Shown one piece after another: positions 17,937-26,990 of a stretch of 64,000 nt of DNA (positions within the stretch are counted from its first letter, which is position 1; each line of letters opens with the position of its first letter). Origin of the DNA: Bacillus sp. Y1 (lineage in GTDB: Bacteria; Bacillota; Bacilli; Bacillales; Cytobacillaceae). A program made the translations under genes and the position numbers. The notes under the pieces are model-generated. The model made no database searches and had not been told where the DNA came from. It worked only from the letters and a program-made list of their open reading frames with translations. The stretch covers positions 2,680,501 through 2,744,500 of the forward strand of contig NZ_CP030028.1 of assembly GCF_003586445.1 (NCBI RefSeq), in the 5' to 3' direction.

Positions 17937-19409
17937 ATGAAAAAAAGTAGTGGTTATTTAAAGTCTCCAGATTTACTTCCCATTTCCCACAGCGATAAGA
18001 AAATTGGATCATTAGGCTTTTCAATTATTTGGGTAGGGATGGCAGTCGTTTTAGCAGCATTTGCGATTGGTGGCTCTGGTGTACAGAGTCTGCCTCTTGG
18101 CTGGGTAATTGTAGCAACGATCATAGGTTCAGTCGCAATTGGAATCTTTATGACAATTATTGGAGACATTGGAATCGAACATGGATTATCCTTCCCCGTC
18201 TATATGAGAGCACCGTTTGGAACCATCGGTACTCATATCCCTTCCATCGTTCGTGGAGTAACCGCTGCTTGTTGGTTTGGAATTAATACGTACTTTGGTG
18301 CAACCGCAATGAATGGAATACTAAATGCACTTTTTCAATTTGATAATTGGTTTATTTGCTTCGTATTGTTTGCTACTGTTCAACTTGTGAACACCGCCTT
18401 AGGGATTAAAGCGATTGAACGCTTCGCCGATCTGGCCGCTCCGATCATCATTATTATCTCTGCATGGATGTATTCATCCCTATCTGACAAAGCTATTGAG
18501 CAAGGTAGAGACGTTTGGACTTGGGTGGAAAGTCCGGTGACAGGTGGTGCTGCATTAACCGCATTTATGGTTGTTGTTATGGCAAATATGGGCTTTTGGG
18601 CTACTCTTGCCGCGGATATGCCTTCTTTATCCCGTTTTATCAAAGCTCCTAAAAACGAAAGAAATTGGTTTAAACGAAATAAAGCTCAAATTTTTGGAAA
18701 TATCATAGCCATGCCGATTACAAACACGTTTATGGTCATTATCGGCGCAGTGTCCTATATTGCCGTTTTAAATTATGACCCGGTCGTCGCTCTACAAGAA
18801 GCAGCTACTGGCTTTATTCTAGGTATTCTTCTCCTTATGATCGTTTTAGCACAATGGTCAACCAATACATCAGCAAATGTTATTCCAGCAGCTACGATTT
18901 TCTCGAATGTTGGCGGTCCAAAAGTTCCGTTCTGGGTTGGAGTAATTATCGCAGGTGTGATTGGGATTGTCGTTCAGCCATGGAGCTTATTTGGAGTGAT
19001 TGTTCCTGCTCTACTCGTGATTGGTGGGGTTTTATCAGCCATCGTTGGCATATTATTTACCGATTATTATGTGATTCGCAAAAGACGAGTTAACGTAGCA
19101 GACCTGTACGAAGCAGATGGTCAGTTCAAATACATGAATGGGGTCAATCTTGCTGGAATGATTTCATGGATTATTGGTGGCGCAGCCGCATACTATTTAT
19201 CAACCTATTCCTTTATTGTTGGATTCTTGGTAGGGGCCATTATTTACTATTTCTTAGCCAAGTATTGGTGGTTTAATAAATATGAGCAAGCTGAACTCGT
19301 GGATCCTAGCGACGAAAAATACCTTGGTATTACCGTTGGACGTGATTGGGATATAGAAACAGGAGAAGAATCTGTTCTTGTAACAGAGCCAATTAACACA
19401 CAAGTATAA
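17937..19409 (+). CDS. NCS1-family permease for uracil, hydantoin, allantoin or related bases
   Basis: 490 residues with about 12 hydrophobic segments. The N-terminus with SPDLLPIS and the first helices, SIIWVGMAVVLAAFAIGGSG, are typical of the NCS1 nucleobase:cation symporters, and WFGINTYFGA occurs in helix 3. Its place between dihydropyrimidinase and the rest of the catabolic genes points to uptake of uracil, thymine or a dihydropyrimidine. The substrate within the family cannot be read safely from sequence. Confidence 0.9.
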   Translation: MKKSSGYLKSPDLLPISHSDKKIGSLGFSIIWVGMAVVLAAFAIGGSGVQSLPLGWVIVATIIGSVAIGIFMTIIGDIGIEHGLSFPVYMRAPFGTIGTHIPSIVRGVTAACWFGINTYFGATAMNGILNALFQFDNWFICFVLFATVQLVNTALGIKAIERFADLAAPIIIIISAWMYSSLSDKAIEQGRDVWTWVESPVTGGAALTAFMVVVMANMGFWATLAADMPSLSRFIKAPKNERNWFKRNKAQIFGNIIAMPITNTFMVIIGAVSYIAVLNYDPVVALQEAATGFILGILLLMIVLAQWSTNTSANVIPAATIFSNVGGPKVPFWVGVIIAGVIGIVVQPWSLFGVIVPALLVIGGVLSAIVGILFTDYYVIRKRRVNVADLYEADGQFKYMNGVNLAGMISWIIGGAAAYYLSTYSFIVGFLVGAIIYYFLAKYWWFNKYEQAELVDPSDEKYLGITVGRDWDIETGEESVLVTEPINTQV

Positions 19410-19423
19410 AAGGGGGACACCTC

Positions 19424-19645
19424 ATGTCTGAATACCATCAATATCTTCAAGAAAGAGATAAGATTGATTTTTTCATTCAAAAAGGATTTACGATAAAAAG
19501 TGTCACCGAAACATTAAGCGGATCCTTTGTTGACTTTGTAAACGAACAATCTGAAGAAAAAGAAACCGTCACCTTACATGTCGCTACAGCCGAAGGGCGT
19601 AAGTATTTCTCAGTGATGATCATAAAACAGCAAAAAGGAGCTTAA
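19424..19645 (+). CDS. Small uncharacterised protein in the pyrimidine operon
   Basis: 73 residues, starting at ATG 19424 with AAAGGGGG upstream and only 14 nt after the permease stop. It is acidic to neutral and soluble, with predicted beta-strand segments (ETVTLHVATAEGRKYFSVMII) and no Cys or His pattern suggesting metal binding. I do not recognise the family. Co-transcription with the catabolic genes and the last position before the terminator suggest an accessory or regulatory role, but this is inference only. Confidence 0.75.
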   Translation: MSEYHQYLQERDKIDFFIQKGFTIKSVTETLSGSFVDFVNEQSEEKETVTLHVATAEGRKYFSVMIIKQQKGA

Positions 19646-19650
19646 CACAA

Positions 19651-19692
19651 ACGTGAGTCACACAGACACTGTCTGCGGGACTCACGTTTTTA
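19651..19692 (+). terminator. Strong terminator ending the first pyrimidine operon
   Basis: ACGTGAGTC (19651-19659) pairs with GACTCACGT (19679-19687); an inner CAGACA/TGTCTG pairing extends the stem. TTTTT follows. Confidence 0.9.
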
Positions 19693-19719
19693 CCAATTGA
19701 ATTGGAAGGGGGCTGTTCC

Positions 19720-21369
19720 TTGAAATCGTATATTACTGTAGGAGATTTGTTACAAAGAAATCATTTTGAAGATATTGAAATTCTTGCAGGGGAAGAGGGA
19801 CTTATTCGTCCAGTAAAGTGGGTACATATTGTAGAAGTAACCAATATTCGCAACCTTTTGCGTGGAGGGGAATTTATTTTATCCACTTGTGCCTTATTAC
19901 ATGACAATAACGAGTTATTCTTATCCGTAGTGGAGCAATTAATTGAAGTACACGCTTCTGGATTATGCATTGAGCTTGGTACATACACCACGCATATACC
20001 TAATGAAGTTATTGAGCTTTGCAACCTGCACCAATTTCCATTGCTCATTTTTCACAATGAAGTACCCTTCGTGGAAATCACTCAAGATATTCATGCCCTC
20101 TTAATCAATCGACAATATCAAATGATATCTGAGCTCGAAAGCTACACACAGGAACTAAACAAAAAACTACTTACTTTTGGCCATACAAAGGAAATCCTGC
20201 AGTTTACAAAGGAATACTTACAGATTCAAGTGATGATCGTCTTTAACAATCAAGAAATACAATTTCCACCGGATGTAAAAGCAAGTGAAAAAAAGAAATT
20301 TATACACATGATTCATAGTGAGCGAAATCAAGGTAGCGACCTCGCCCCTCAAACAATGACAAAAGTTCCGATTAATATATTAGGAGATACATATGCAGAA
20401 TTATATCTAATTGCGGAAAACCGCACTCTTACAGAATTTGATCACTTAATACTCGATCGAACAGCAACTGCACTGGCGCAACTCCTTTTAAGACAACTAT
20501 ACGTAGAAGAGAAAAAGAGGATTGAGGAATCTGAATGGCTCACAGGTTGGCTCGATGGGGAGCATAGTGAAGATGCTATTCATGACTATTTGGCCTATCA
20601 TTTCCCAAAGATTAAACCGAAAGGAGCATTTGTATGTCAATTTAAGTTAGAAGCAATCTCAGACTTTTCCATGCTTGATATTACCTATTTTAATTTATAC
20701 GTTCGTGCTTTTTTTGAACCTCAAGGATTTACACTCTTTTCAATTGAAAAAAAGCATACAATTACTTTTATCTTCGTTAACGAACGAAACACCTCAACGT
20801 GGAAGACCCGGATGAAGGAAGGGATTCAACGTTTAGAAAAATCGGATATAAAAATGGCCAACCAAACAAGTCCCTTTGTACTCGGAGTAGGAAAATTTGT
20901 TACACAATTATCCCATGTTCATGAAAGCTATTTAACCTCCTTAGAAACGATCCGCATCCAAGACCGCTTAACCGTACCTTCTCAAAGTCATTTTTACGAT
21001 GATCTGCATATTTTCCGCCTTATTTCCTTATTAAATAAACATATTAATCTACAAGAAATTGTCATGGAGTATCTCGAGCCGGTTCTAACCTATGACGATA
21101 TGTACAATGGCAAGTTATTAGAAACGTTAAAAACGTATCTAGCCTGTAACGGGTCCAAGCAGGAAACAGCTAAGCGATTATTTATCGTTCGCCAAACGCT
21201 CTACCATCGTATAGAAAAATTAGAAAAACTACTTGGTGAGGACTTTTTACATCATGAAAAAAGGCTTGCGATTGAGTTCATGATTCTGTCTCACGAATTC
21301 CTTCTTTCTTCCCAGTTGAAGAAGGAGAAAGGAGTGCCCCAGTTATTCCCCAATGAAGGCAAAATGTAA
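19720..21369 (+). CDS. pucR: PucR-family transcriptional regulator
   Basis: 549 residues. The N-terminal PucR domain (about 1-125, beginning SYITVGDLLQRNHFEDIEIL) is a ligand-sensing region; the C-terminal HTH_30 domain includes LKTYLACNGSKQETAKRLF and VRQTLYHRIEKLEKLLG. In Bacillus PucR controls purine (allantoin) breakdown; its place here makes it the probable regulator of reductive pyrimidine catabolism. The start is TTG 19720, 7 nt after GGAAGGGGG; an in-frame TTG at 19702 lacks a ribosome site. The symbol is given for the family, not for orthology to the purine regulator. Confidence 0.85.
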   Translation: MKSYITVGDLLQRNHFEDIEILAGEEGLIRPVKWVHIVEVTNIRNLLRGGEFILSTCALLHDNNELFLSVVEQLIEVHASGLCIELGTYTTHIPNEVIELCNLHQFPLLIFHNEVPFVEITQDIHALLINRQYQMISELESYTQELNKKLLTFGHTKEILQFTKEYLQIQVMIVFNNQEIQFPPDVKASEKKKFIHMIHSERNQGSDLAPQTMTKVPINILGDTYAELYLIAENRTLTEFDHLILDRTATALAQLLLRQLYVEEKKRIEESEWLTGWLDGEHSEDAIHDYLAYHFPKIKPKGAFVCQFKLEAISDFSMLDITYFNLYVRAFFEPQGFTLFSIEKKHTITFIFVNERNTSTWKTRMKEGIQRLEKSDIKMANQTSPFVLGVGKFVTQLSHVHESYLTSLETIRIQDRLTVPSQSHFYDDLHIFRLISLLNKHINLQEIVMEYLEPVLTYDDMYNGKLLETLKTYLACNGSKQETAKRLFIVRQTLYHRIEKLEKLLGEDFLHHEKRLAIEFMILSHEFLLSSQLKKEKGVPQLFPNEGKM

Positions 21370-21475
21370 AGTTTAACACAAGCATTTTTTCACAAAACGT
21401 CTAATGCCACAAAGGCAGCATATCCTTGATAATAATACTAGAAGATAACTAATCATTTAAAAGGGGGATGCACGA

Positions 21476-22942
21476 ATGACAGTAATCAAAAAGCATACGG
21501 TAAAACTCAAAAACTATATTAATGGGGAATGGGTAGAGGCTTGTAGTTCAGATTCATTGGAAGTGCTAAATCCTGCAACCTCAGAGGTGATCGCAAAAGT
21601 TCCCCTTTCTTCTAAAGAGGACGTTGACCAAGCAGTAAAAGCAGCAAACATTGCTTTTCAAACGTGGAAAAATACTCCCGTTCCAAAGAGAGCAAGGATT
21701 CTATATAAATACCATTATTTATTAACAGAAAATCATGAAAAACTAGCTCAGTTAGTCGTAAAAGAAAATGGCAAAGCGTATAAGGAAGCATATGGAGAGG
21801 TTCAACGAGGAATTGAATGTGTCGAGTTTGCCGCGGGAGCTCCTACATTAATGATGGGTGAAACGTTATCCAATATTGCTGAAGATATTGATTCCGAAAT
21901 GTATCGTTATCCGTTAGGGGTAGTCGGTGGAATTACACCATTTAATTTCCCAATGATGGTTCCACTTTGGATGTTTCCACTTGCGATTGCCTGCGGAAAT
22001 ACCTTTGTACTAAAACCGTCGGAACGAACGCCTCTTTTAGCAAGTGAACTAGTTGAATTATTTACTCAAGCCGGAGCTCCTAAAGGAGTGCTTAATATTG
22101 TTCATGGAGCACATGATGTAGTGAATGGGCTGATCGAACATGAAGATGTAAAGGCGATTTCCTTCGTTGGTTCACAGCCGGTTGCAAAGTATGTCTATGA
22201 GCGTTCAGCAGCACAAGGGAAAAGAGTGCAGGCATTATCCGGTGCTAAAAACCATCATGTCGTCATGCCTGATGCCAATCTTGAAAAAGCCGTTTCTCAT
22301 ATTATTAGCTCTGCTTATGGAAGTGCAGGCCAAAGATGTATGGCATGTAGTGCAGTCGTTGTTGTTGGTGATGGAGAAGAGTTTGTAGCTGCACTTAGGG
22401 AAAAGGCAGACGAATTACTTATCGGAAATGGTCTTGATGAAGAGGTATTACTAACACCAGTTATCCGTGATTCTCACCGCGAGAAGGTCTTACAGTACAT
22501 TGATATCGGCGTAAAAGAAGGGGCCACTCTCGTTCGCGACGGTCGACCAGAGATGGAACAGCATAAGGAAGGCAGTTTTCTTGGACCAACTATTTTCGAC
22601 CATGTTACTCCTGATATGAAAATAGCAAAGGATGAAATATTTGCCCCAGTTTTAAGCCTATTACGGGCAAAGGACCTGAATGAAGCTTTATCATTTATTC
22701 GCAAGTCCCGTTATGGAAATGGAGCAACCATTTACACAAAGGACGCAGCTGCTATTCGTCAATTCCGAGAAGAAGCTGATGCTGGCATGCTTGGGATCAA
22801 TGTTGGTGTACCTGCAACTATGGCCTTTTTCCCATTTTCCGGCTGGAAGGACTCCTTTTATGGAGATCTACATGTAAATGGAAAGGATGGCGTCAATTTC
22901 TTTACAAGAAAGAAAATGATTACATCCCGTTTCGACTATTAA
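21476..22942 (+). CDS. mmsA: Malonate-semialdehyde / methylmalonate-semialdehyde dehydrogenase (CoA-acylating)
   Basis: Oxidises malonate semialdehyde (from beta-alanine) or methylmalonate semialdehyde (from beta-aminoisobutyrate) to acetyl-CoA or propionyl-CoA, releasing CO2. The ALDH fold is complete: substrate-site sequence [19 protein letters not shown], catalytic Cys288 in GQRCMACSA, and the family-typical [13 protein letters not shown] near the C-terminus. 488 residues, matching IolA/MmsA. It follows pucR after 106 bp and runs into the aminotransferase gene with a 31-nt gap. Confidence 0.92.
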   Translation: MTVIKKHTVKLKNYINGEWVEACSSDSLEVLNPATSEVIAKVPLSSKEDVDQAVKAANIAFQTWKNTPVPKRARILYKYHYLLTENHEKLAQLVVKENGKAYKEAYGEVQRGIECVEFAAGAPTLMMGETLSNIAEDIDSEMYRYPLGVVGGITPFNFPMMVPLWMFPLAIACGNTFVLKPSERTPLLASELVELFTQAGAPKGVLNIVHGAHDVVNGLIEHEDVKAISFVGSQPVAKYVYERSAAQGKRVQALSGAKNHHVVMPDANLEKAVSHIISSAYGSAGQRCMACSAVVVVGDGEEFVAALREKADELLIGNGLDEEVLLTPVIRDSHREKVLQYIDIGVKEGATLVRDGRPEMEQHKEGSFLGPTIFDHVTPDMKIAKDEIFAPVLSLLRAKDLNEALSFIRKSRYGNGATIYTKDAAAIRQFREEADAGMLGINVGVPATMAFFPFSGWKDSFYGDLHVNGKDGVNFFTRKKMITSRFDY

Positions 22943-22973
22943 AACATAACAGGGTGAGAAAGGGGAATTTGCT

Positions 22974-24332
22974 ATGGCACAAATGAAGCAAGGAGAAGAT
23001 TTTCTAACAAAAGATAAAGACTTTGTATGGCACTCCATGAAACCGTACAATCCAAACGGTACGATGATTGCTGAAAAAGCAGAAGGCTCTTGGGTAACAG
23101 ATCATGATGGAAATCGCTTTTTGGATGGAATGGCTGGTCTTTGGTGTGTCAATGTAGGATATGGTCGGACAGAGCTCGCCGATGCTGCATATGATCAGCT
23201 AAAGAAAATGGCTTATTTCCCACTCACCCAAAGCCATACACCTGCGATTCAATTAGCTGAAAAGCTTAATGAACTTTTGGGCGACGAATACGTGATCTTT
23301 TTTTCGAATAGCGGTTCAGAAGCGAATGAAACAGCCTTTAAAATTGCTAGACAATATCATCAGCAAAAAGGGAACCACTCACGATATAAATTCATCTCTC
23401 GTTATCGAGCCTACCATGGTAACACGATGGGGGCTCTTGCTGCAACAGGGCAGGCACAGCGAAAGTTCAAATATGAACCACTAGCTCCTGGATTCGTTCA
23501 TGTAGCGCCACCTGACTCTTATCGCTCAAACGATCAATTGGGCAGTCCAGCATCAGAGCTCGACTCTGTCAAAGATATCGAGCGAGTGATGACATGGGAG
23601 CTCAGTGAAACGATTGCGGGAGTCATCATGGAACCGATCATTACCGGTGGAGGCATCCTCATTCCGCCTGATAACTATATGAAGGGTGTTAAGGAAGCTT
23701 GTGAAAAACACGGCGCTCTATTAATTGTTGATGAAGTGATTTGCGGATTTGGTCGTACAGGGAAAGCATTCGGCTTCATGAATTACGGAGTGAAGCCTGA
23801 TATTGTTACGATGGCAAAAGGGATCACAAGCGCCTATCTTCCATTATCGGCAACAGCTGTCAAAAAGGAAATCTATGAAGCTTTTAAAGGCAGTGATGAA
23901 TACGATTACTTCCGCCATGTCAATACATTCGGTGGCAATCCGGCTGCTTGTGCTCTGGCATTAAAAAACCTAGAGATCATGGAGACGGAGAAACTGTTTG
24001 ATCGTTCTAAGAATTTAGGTGATCAACTAAAGGAGAGATTGAATATAAGCTTACGTAACCATCCGTTCGTAGGGGATGTTCGTGGAAAAGGCTTACTAAT
24101 AGGAATTGAACTCGTAAAGGATAAAACCACAAAGGAACCATTAGATGTGGATTTAGTAAACCAAGTGATTGCTGGCTGTAAGAAAAAAGGACTCATAATT
24201 GGTAAGAACGGGGCAACCGTAGCTGGATTTAATAACGTTCTTACCATATCTCCCCCATTATCCATTAAAGAGGAAGATCTCGACTTCTTGTTTACAACTG
24301 TCACTACTGAACTAGAGGAGCTCGTCAAATAA
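22974..24332 (+). CDS. Class III omega-aminotransferase, probable beta-alanine:pyruvate transaminase
   Basis: PLP-dependent aminotransferase of about 452 residues. PLP-binding Lys282 lies in VTMAKGITSAYLPL; SNSGSEANETAFKIAR and VDEVICGFGRTGK are class III hallmarks. With the neighbouring dehydrogenase it would convert beta-alanine to malonate semialdehyde, passing the amino group to pyruvate to give alanine. The next gene, alanine dehydrogenase, would regenerate pyruvate. Other omega-amino acids (GABA, putrescine) are possible substrates; context favours beta-alanine. Confidence 0.9.
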   Translation: MAQMKQGEDFLTKDKDFVWHSMKPYNPNGTMIAEKAEGSWVTDHDGNRFLDGMAGLWCVNVGYGRTELADAAYDQLKKMAYFPLTQSHTPAIQLAEKLNELLGDEYVIFFSNSGSEANETAFKIARQYHQQKGNHSRYKFISRYRAYHGNTMGALAATGQAQRKFKYEPLAPGFVHVAPPDSYRSNDQLGSPASELDSVKDIERVMTWELSETIAGVIMEPIITGGGILIPPDNYMKGVKEACEKHGALLIVDEVICGFGRTGKAFGFMNYGVKPDIVTMAKGITSAYLPLSATAVKKEIYEAFKGSDEYDYFRHVNTFGGNPAACALALKNLEIMETEKLFDRSKNLGDQLKERLNISLRNHPFVGDVRGKGLLIGIELVKDKTTKEPLDVDLVNQVIAGCKKKGLIIGKNGATVAGFNNVLTISPPLSIKEEDLDFLFTTVTTELEELVK

Positions 24333-24380
24333 ACTTAGAGCATCGTGCGTTTTCCAAAGTAACCAGAAAGGAAGAATGCT

Positions 24381-25484
24381 ATGAAAATCGGAGTACCAAA
24401 AGAGATCAAAAGCCAAGAGAACCGCGTTGCTCTTACACCTGCTGGCGTCCTACAATTAAGTACAAAAGGTCATCATGTTTTCGTAGAAAAGGGAGCCGGA
24501 TTGGCTTCAGGGTTCATTGATGAAGAGTATATAGAAGCGGGAGCATGTATCGTTGAAACAGCCGCTGAAGCTTGGGCATGCGAAATGGTCATCAAAGTAA
24601 AAGAACCCATTCCAAGTGAATATGCTTATTTTTATGAAGGATTAATTCTTTTCACCTATTTGCACTTAGCTGCCAATTTCATTTTAACAGAAGCTCTCAT
24701 TCAGAAAAAGGTAGTAGCCATCTCCTACGAAACCGTTCAATTGCCCGATCGCAGCTTGCCATTATTAACACCAATGAGCGAGGTAGCAGGAAGAATGGCT
24801 GCTCAAATTGGGGCCTCCTACTTAGAAAAAAGCAAAGGTGGAAAAGGGATCCTGCTCGGTGGTGTACCTGGTGTAAATCGTGGGAAAGTTACGATCATCG
24901 GTGGAGGGGTTGTTGGAACAAATGCAGCTAAAATTGCTATTGGTCTAGGTGCGAAGGTATCGATCCTAGATGTTAGTGCAGCAAGATTAAGAGAATTAGA
25001 CGATATCTTTGGATCGTCTATTACGACACTTATGTCGAATCCATATACGATTAGCCAAGCGGTCGCGGATTCGGACTTAGTCATTGGTGCCGTTCTTCTT
25101 CCTGGTATGAAAGCTCCTAAGCTAGTAACAGAAGAAATGGTTCGACTTATGGAAGAAGGTTCTGTCATTGTTGATGTCGCCATTGACCAAGGAGGAATCT
25201 TTGAAACGGCTACACATGTGACCACGCATGCCGATCCAACCTACACAAAGCATGGTGTCGTCCATTATGCAGTTGGCAATATGCCTGGGGCTGTACCTAG
25301 AACGTCAACCATTGCGCTAACAAATGTCACTGTACCATATATTATCGAAATAGCAGACAAAGGCTATAAAATTGCATTTGCTGAAAACAAGGCCTTATTT
25401 AAAGGATTAAATGTCATTGATGGAAAGGTCGTTTACGAGGGTGTTGCTATGGCACATAATCTTCCGTACGTTTCAACCATCTAA
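24381..25484 (+). CDS. ald: Alanine dehydrogenase
   Basis: NAD-dependent oxidative deamination of L-alanine to pyruvate and ammonia. The N-terminus [20 protein letters not shown], the Rossmann motif [17 protein letters not shown], and the end [13 protein letters not shown] are characteristic. 367 residues. It sits between the aminotransferase and an M20 hydrolase, so it probably recycles the pyruvate acceptor used by the transaminase and releases nitrogen as ammonium; a second ald copy elsewhere in the genome would be expected for sporulation and germination roles. Confidence 0.93.
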   Translation: MKIGVPKEIKSQENRVALTPAGVLQLSTKGHHVFVEKGAGLASGFIDEEYIEAGACIVETAAEAWACEMVIKVKEPIPSEYAYFYEGLILFTYLHLAANFILTEALIQKKVVAISYETVQLPDRSLPLLTPMSEVAGRMAAQIGASYLEKSKGGKGILLGGVPGVNRGKVTIIGGGVVGTNAAKIAIGLGAKVSILDVSAARLRELDDIFGSSITTLMSNPYTISQAVADSDLVIGAVLLPGMKAPKLVTEEMVRLMEEGSVIVDVAIDQGGIFETATHVTTHADPTYTKHGVVHYAVGNMPGAVPRTSTIALTNVTVPYIIEIADKGYKIAFAENKALFKGLNVIDGKVVYEGVAMAHNLPYVSTI

Positions 25485-25503
25485 TAGGCAAGGAGGGATA
25501 TAG

Positions 25504-26751
25504 ATGACGTTACAAACACTCTCCATCAATAAGGAGCGACTAGGAAAAAGAATACATGAGCTTGCGGAGATAGGAAAGATTTCCGATACAGGTGTTTGTC
25601 GCTTAGCTCTTTCGAAGGAAGATAAGCAAGCTGTTGACACCGTTAAAAGGTGGATGGAGGATGCTGGATTAGCTGCACGAATTGACCATTTTGGAAACTT
25701 AATTGGCAGACTAGAAGGAAAGAATCCTGATGCACCTATTTTAATGGTTGGCTCACATATCGACTCGCAGCCATATGGAGGAAGATTTGATGGAGTAATT
25801 GGTGTATTAGGTGCGCTAGAAGTTGTCCAAACGATGATAGAAAAAAATATAGTCCCTGATACTCCCATCGAAGTAGTTGCGTTTTGTGATGAGGAAGGTT
25901 GTCGATTTAACAAAGGTCTATTTGGGGTCAGAGGAATTCTTGGCAAGCTAGAAGAAGGAGAGCTTGAGAGGAAGGACAAAAATGGAGTAACAAGAAGAGA
26001 GGCACTAATCGAGTTTGGCTGTGATCCAACTAGATTTAAGGAATCAGAGTATAAAGAAGGAAGAATTGGAGCCTTCTTAGAGCTTCATATTGAACAGGGT
26101 CCTATTTTAGAAGCAAAGGGGGTTCCTGTTGGAATTGTGACGGGTATATCTGGCCCACTTTGGCTTTCTGTTGAGTTAGAAGGATTTGCCGGTCATGCTG
26201 GGTCCGTTCCGATGTCGATGCGACAAGACGCATTAGTTGGTGCTGCTAAAGTAATTGTCGCACTATACGAGCTGGCCAGTCAGGACCCAAGTGCGCCAAC
26301 TGTTGGAACTGTCGGGAGTCTACAGGTTTTCCCTGACTCTCGCAATATTATCCCTGAGAAAGTAACCTTTACCGTCGATTTACGAGATATTGATATTAAT
26401 AGAAGACAAGTGCTTGAAGCAAAACTAAGAAATCAATTCAAGGAAATAACGGAAACACATGGTTTACGTTGTACCATTTCCGAAGATACCAATAGCGAAC
26501 CAAGGTATTGCTCTGAAAGATTAATGAATATCATGAGGCAACAAAGTGAAGTGATCGGTCTTAATCCGATTGAACTGATGAGTGGTCCTTTTCACGATTC
26601 TCTTTCCATGTCTTATGCATGCGAATACGGCATGATTTTTGTGAGATGCAAGGACGGTATCAGTCACAATCCAAAGGAATTTTCAACGATCGAAGATATT
26701 TCACTCGGAACCGAGTTACTCTACCGCACCGTCACCAACTACAAAGGGTGA
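25504..26751 (+). CDS. M20-family N-carbamoyl amino acid hydrolase / allantoate-amidohydrolase-like
   Basis: Metal-dependent amidase of about 415 residues (HyuC/AmaB/AllC group). VGSHIDSQPYGGRFDGVIG supplies metal ligands, FCDEEGCRFN the catalytic Glu, and LELHIEQGPILE is the group's signature. Members hydrolyse N-carbamoyl-L-amino acids, N-carbamoyl-beta-alanine or allantoate. With the nitrilase-type enzyme at 12786 the cluster has two unrelated candidates for the same step. The ribosome site is AAGGAGGG. The gene's last codons AAA GGG TGA fall in the first bases of a dispersed repeat, so the C-terminus YKG is partly repeat-encoded. Confidence 0.9.
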   Translation: MTLQTLSINKERLGKRIHELAEIGKISDTGVCRLALSKEDKQAVDTVKRWMEDAGLAARIDHFGNLIGRLEGKNPDAPILMVGSHIDSQPYGGRFDGVIGVLGALEVVQTMIEKNIVPDTPIEVVAFCDEEGCRFNKGLFGVRGILGKLEEGELERKDKNGVTRREALIEFGCDPTRFKESEYKEGRIGAFLELHIEQGPILEAKGVPVGIVTGISGPLWLSVELEGFAGHAGSVPMSMRQDALVGAAKVIVALYELASQDPSAPTVGTVGSLQVFPDSRNIIPEKVTFTVDLRDIDINRRQVLEAKLRNQFKEITETHGLRCTISEDTNSEPRYCSERLMNIMRQQSEVIGLNPIELMSGPFHDSLSMSYACEYGMIFVRCKDGISHNPKEFSTIEDISLGTELLYRTVTNYKG

Positions 26752-26802
26752 CTGACACCGTTCGTGGACCAAATTTCTTCGTTTGTCCGTCTGAGATGAA
26801 CA
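26747..26802 (+). repeat. Copy C of the 56-bp dispersed repeat, supplying the stop codon of the M20 hydrolase gene
   Basis: GGTGACTGACACC core followed by GTTCGTGGACCAAA, a variable middle, GTTTGTCCGTCTGAGATGAACA. The upstream gene stops at the TGA (26749-26751) of GGGTGA. A terminator follows within 10 bp. Confidence 0.85.
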
Positions 26803-26807
26803 TATAA

Positions 26808-26838
26808 ACATCTAGTTCTATTGAGCTAGGTGTTTTTG
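26808..26838 (+). terminator. Terminator ending the second pyrimidine operon
   Basis: ACATCTAGTTC (26808-26818) pairs with GAGCTAGGTGT (26823-26833) using G-T wobbles, followed by TTTTTG. Confidence 0.75.
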
Positions 26839-26990
26839 TTCATTTTACGACATAAAAGGAGATTTCTCTCCGAAATATGTAGAATCATATTATAATTAAC
26901 AGAATCCATAAAGAGTTACATAGCAACATAGCATATTTTACTCTATCGGTTATTAAAATGAATGGGGAGAAAAAATATGGAGGAATTATT

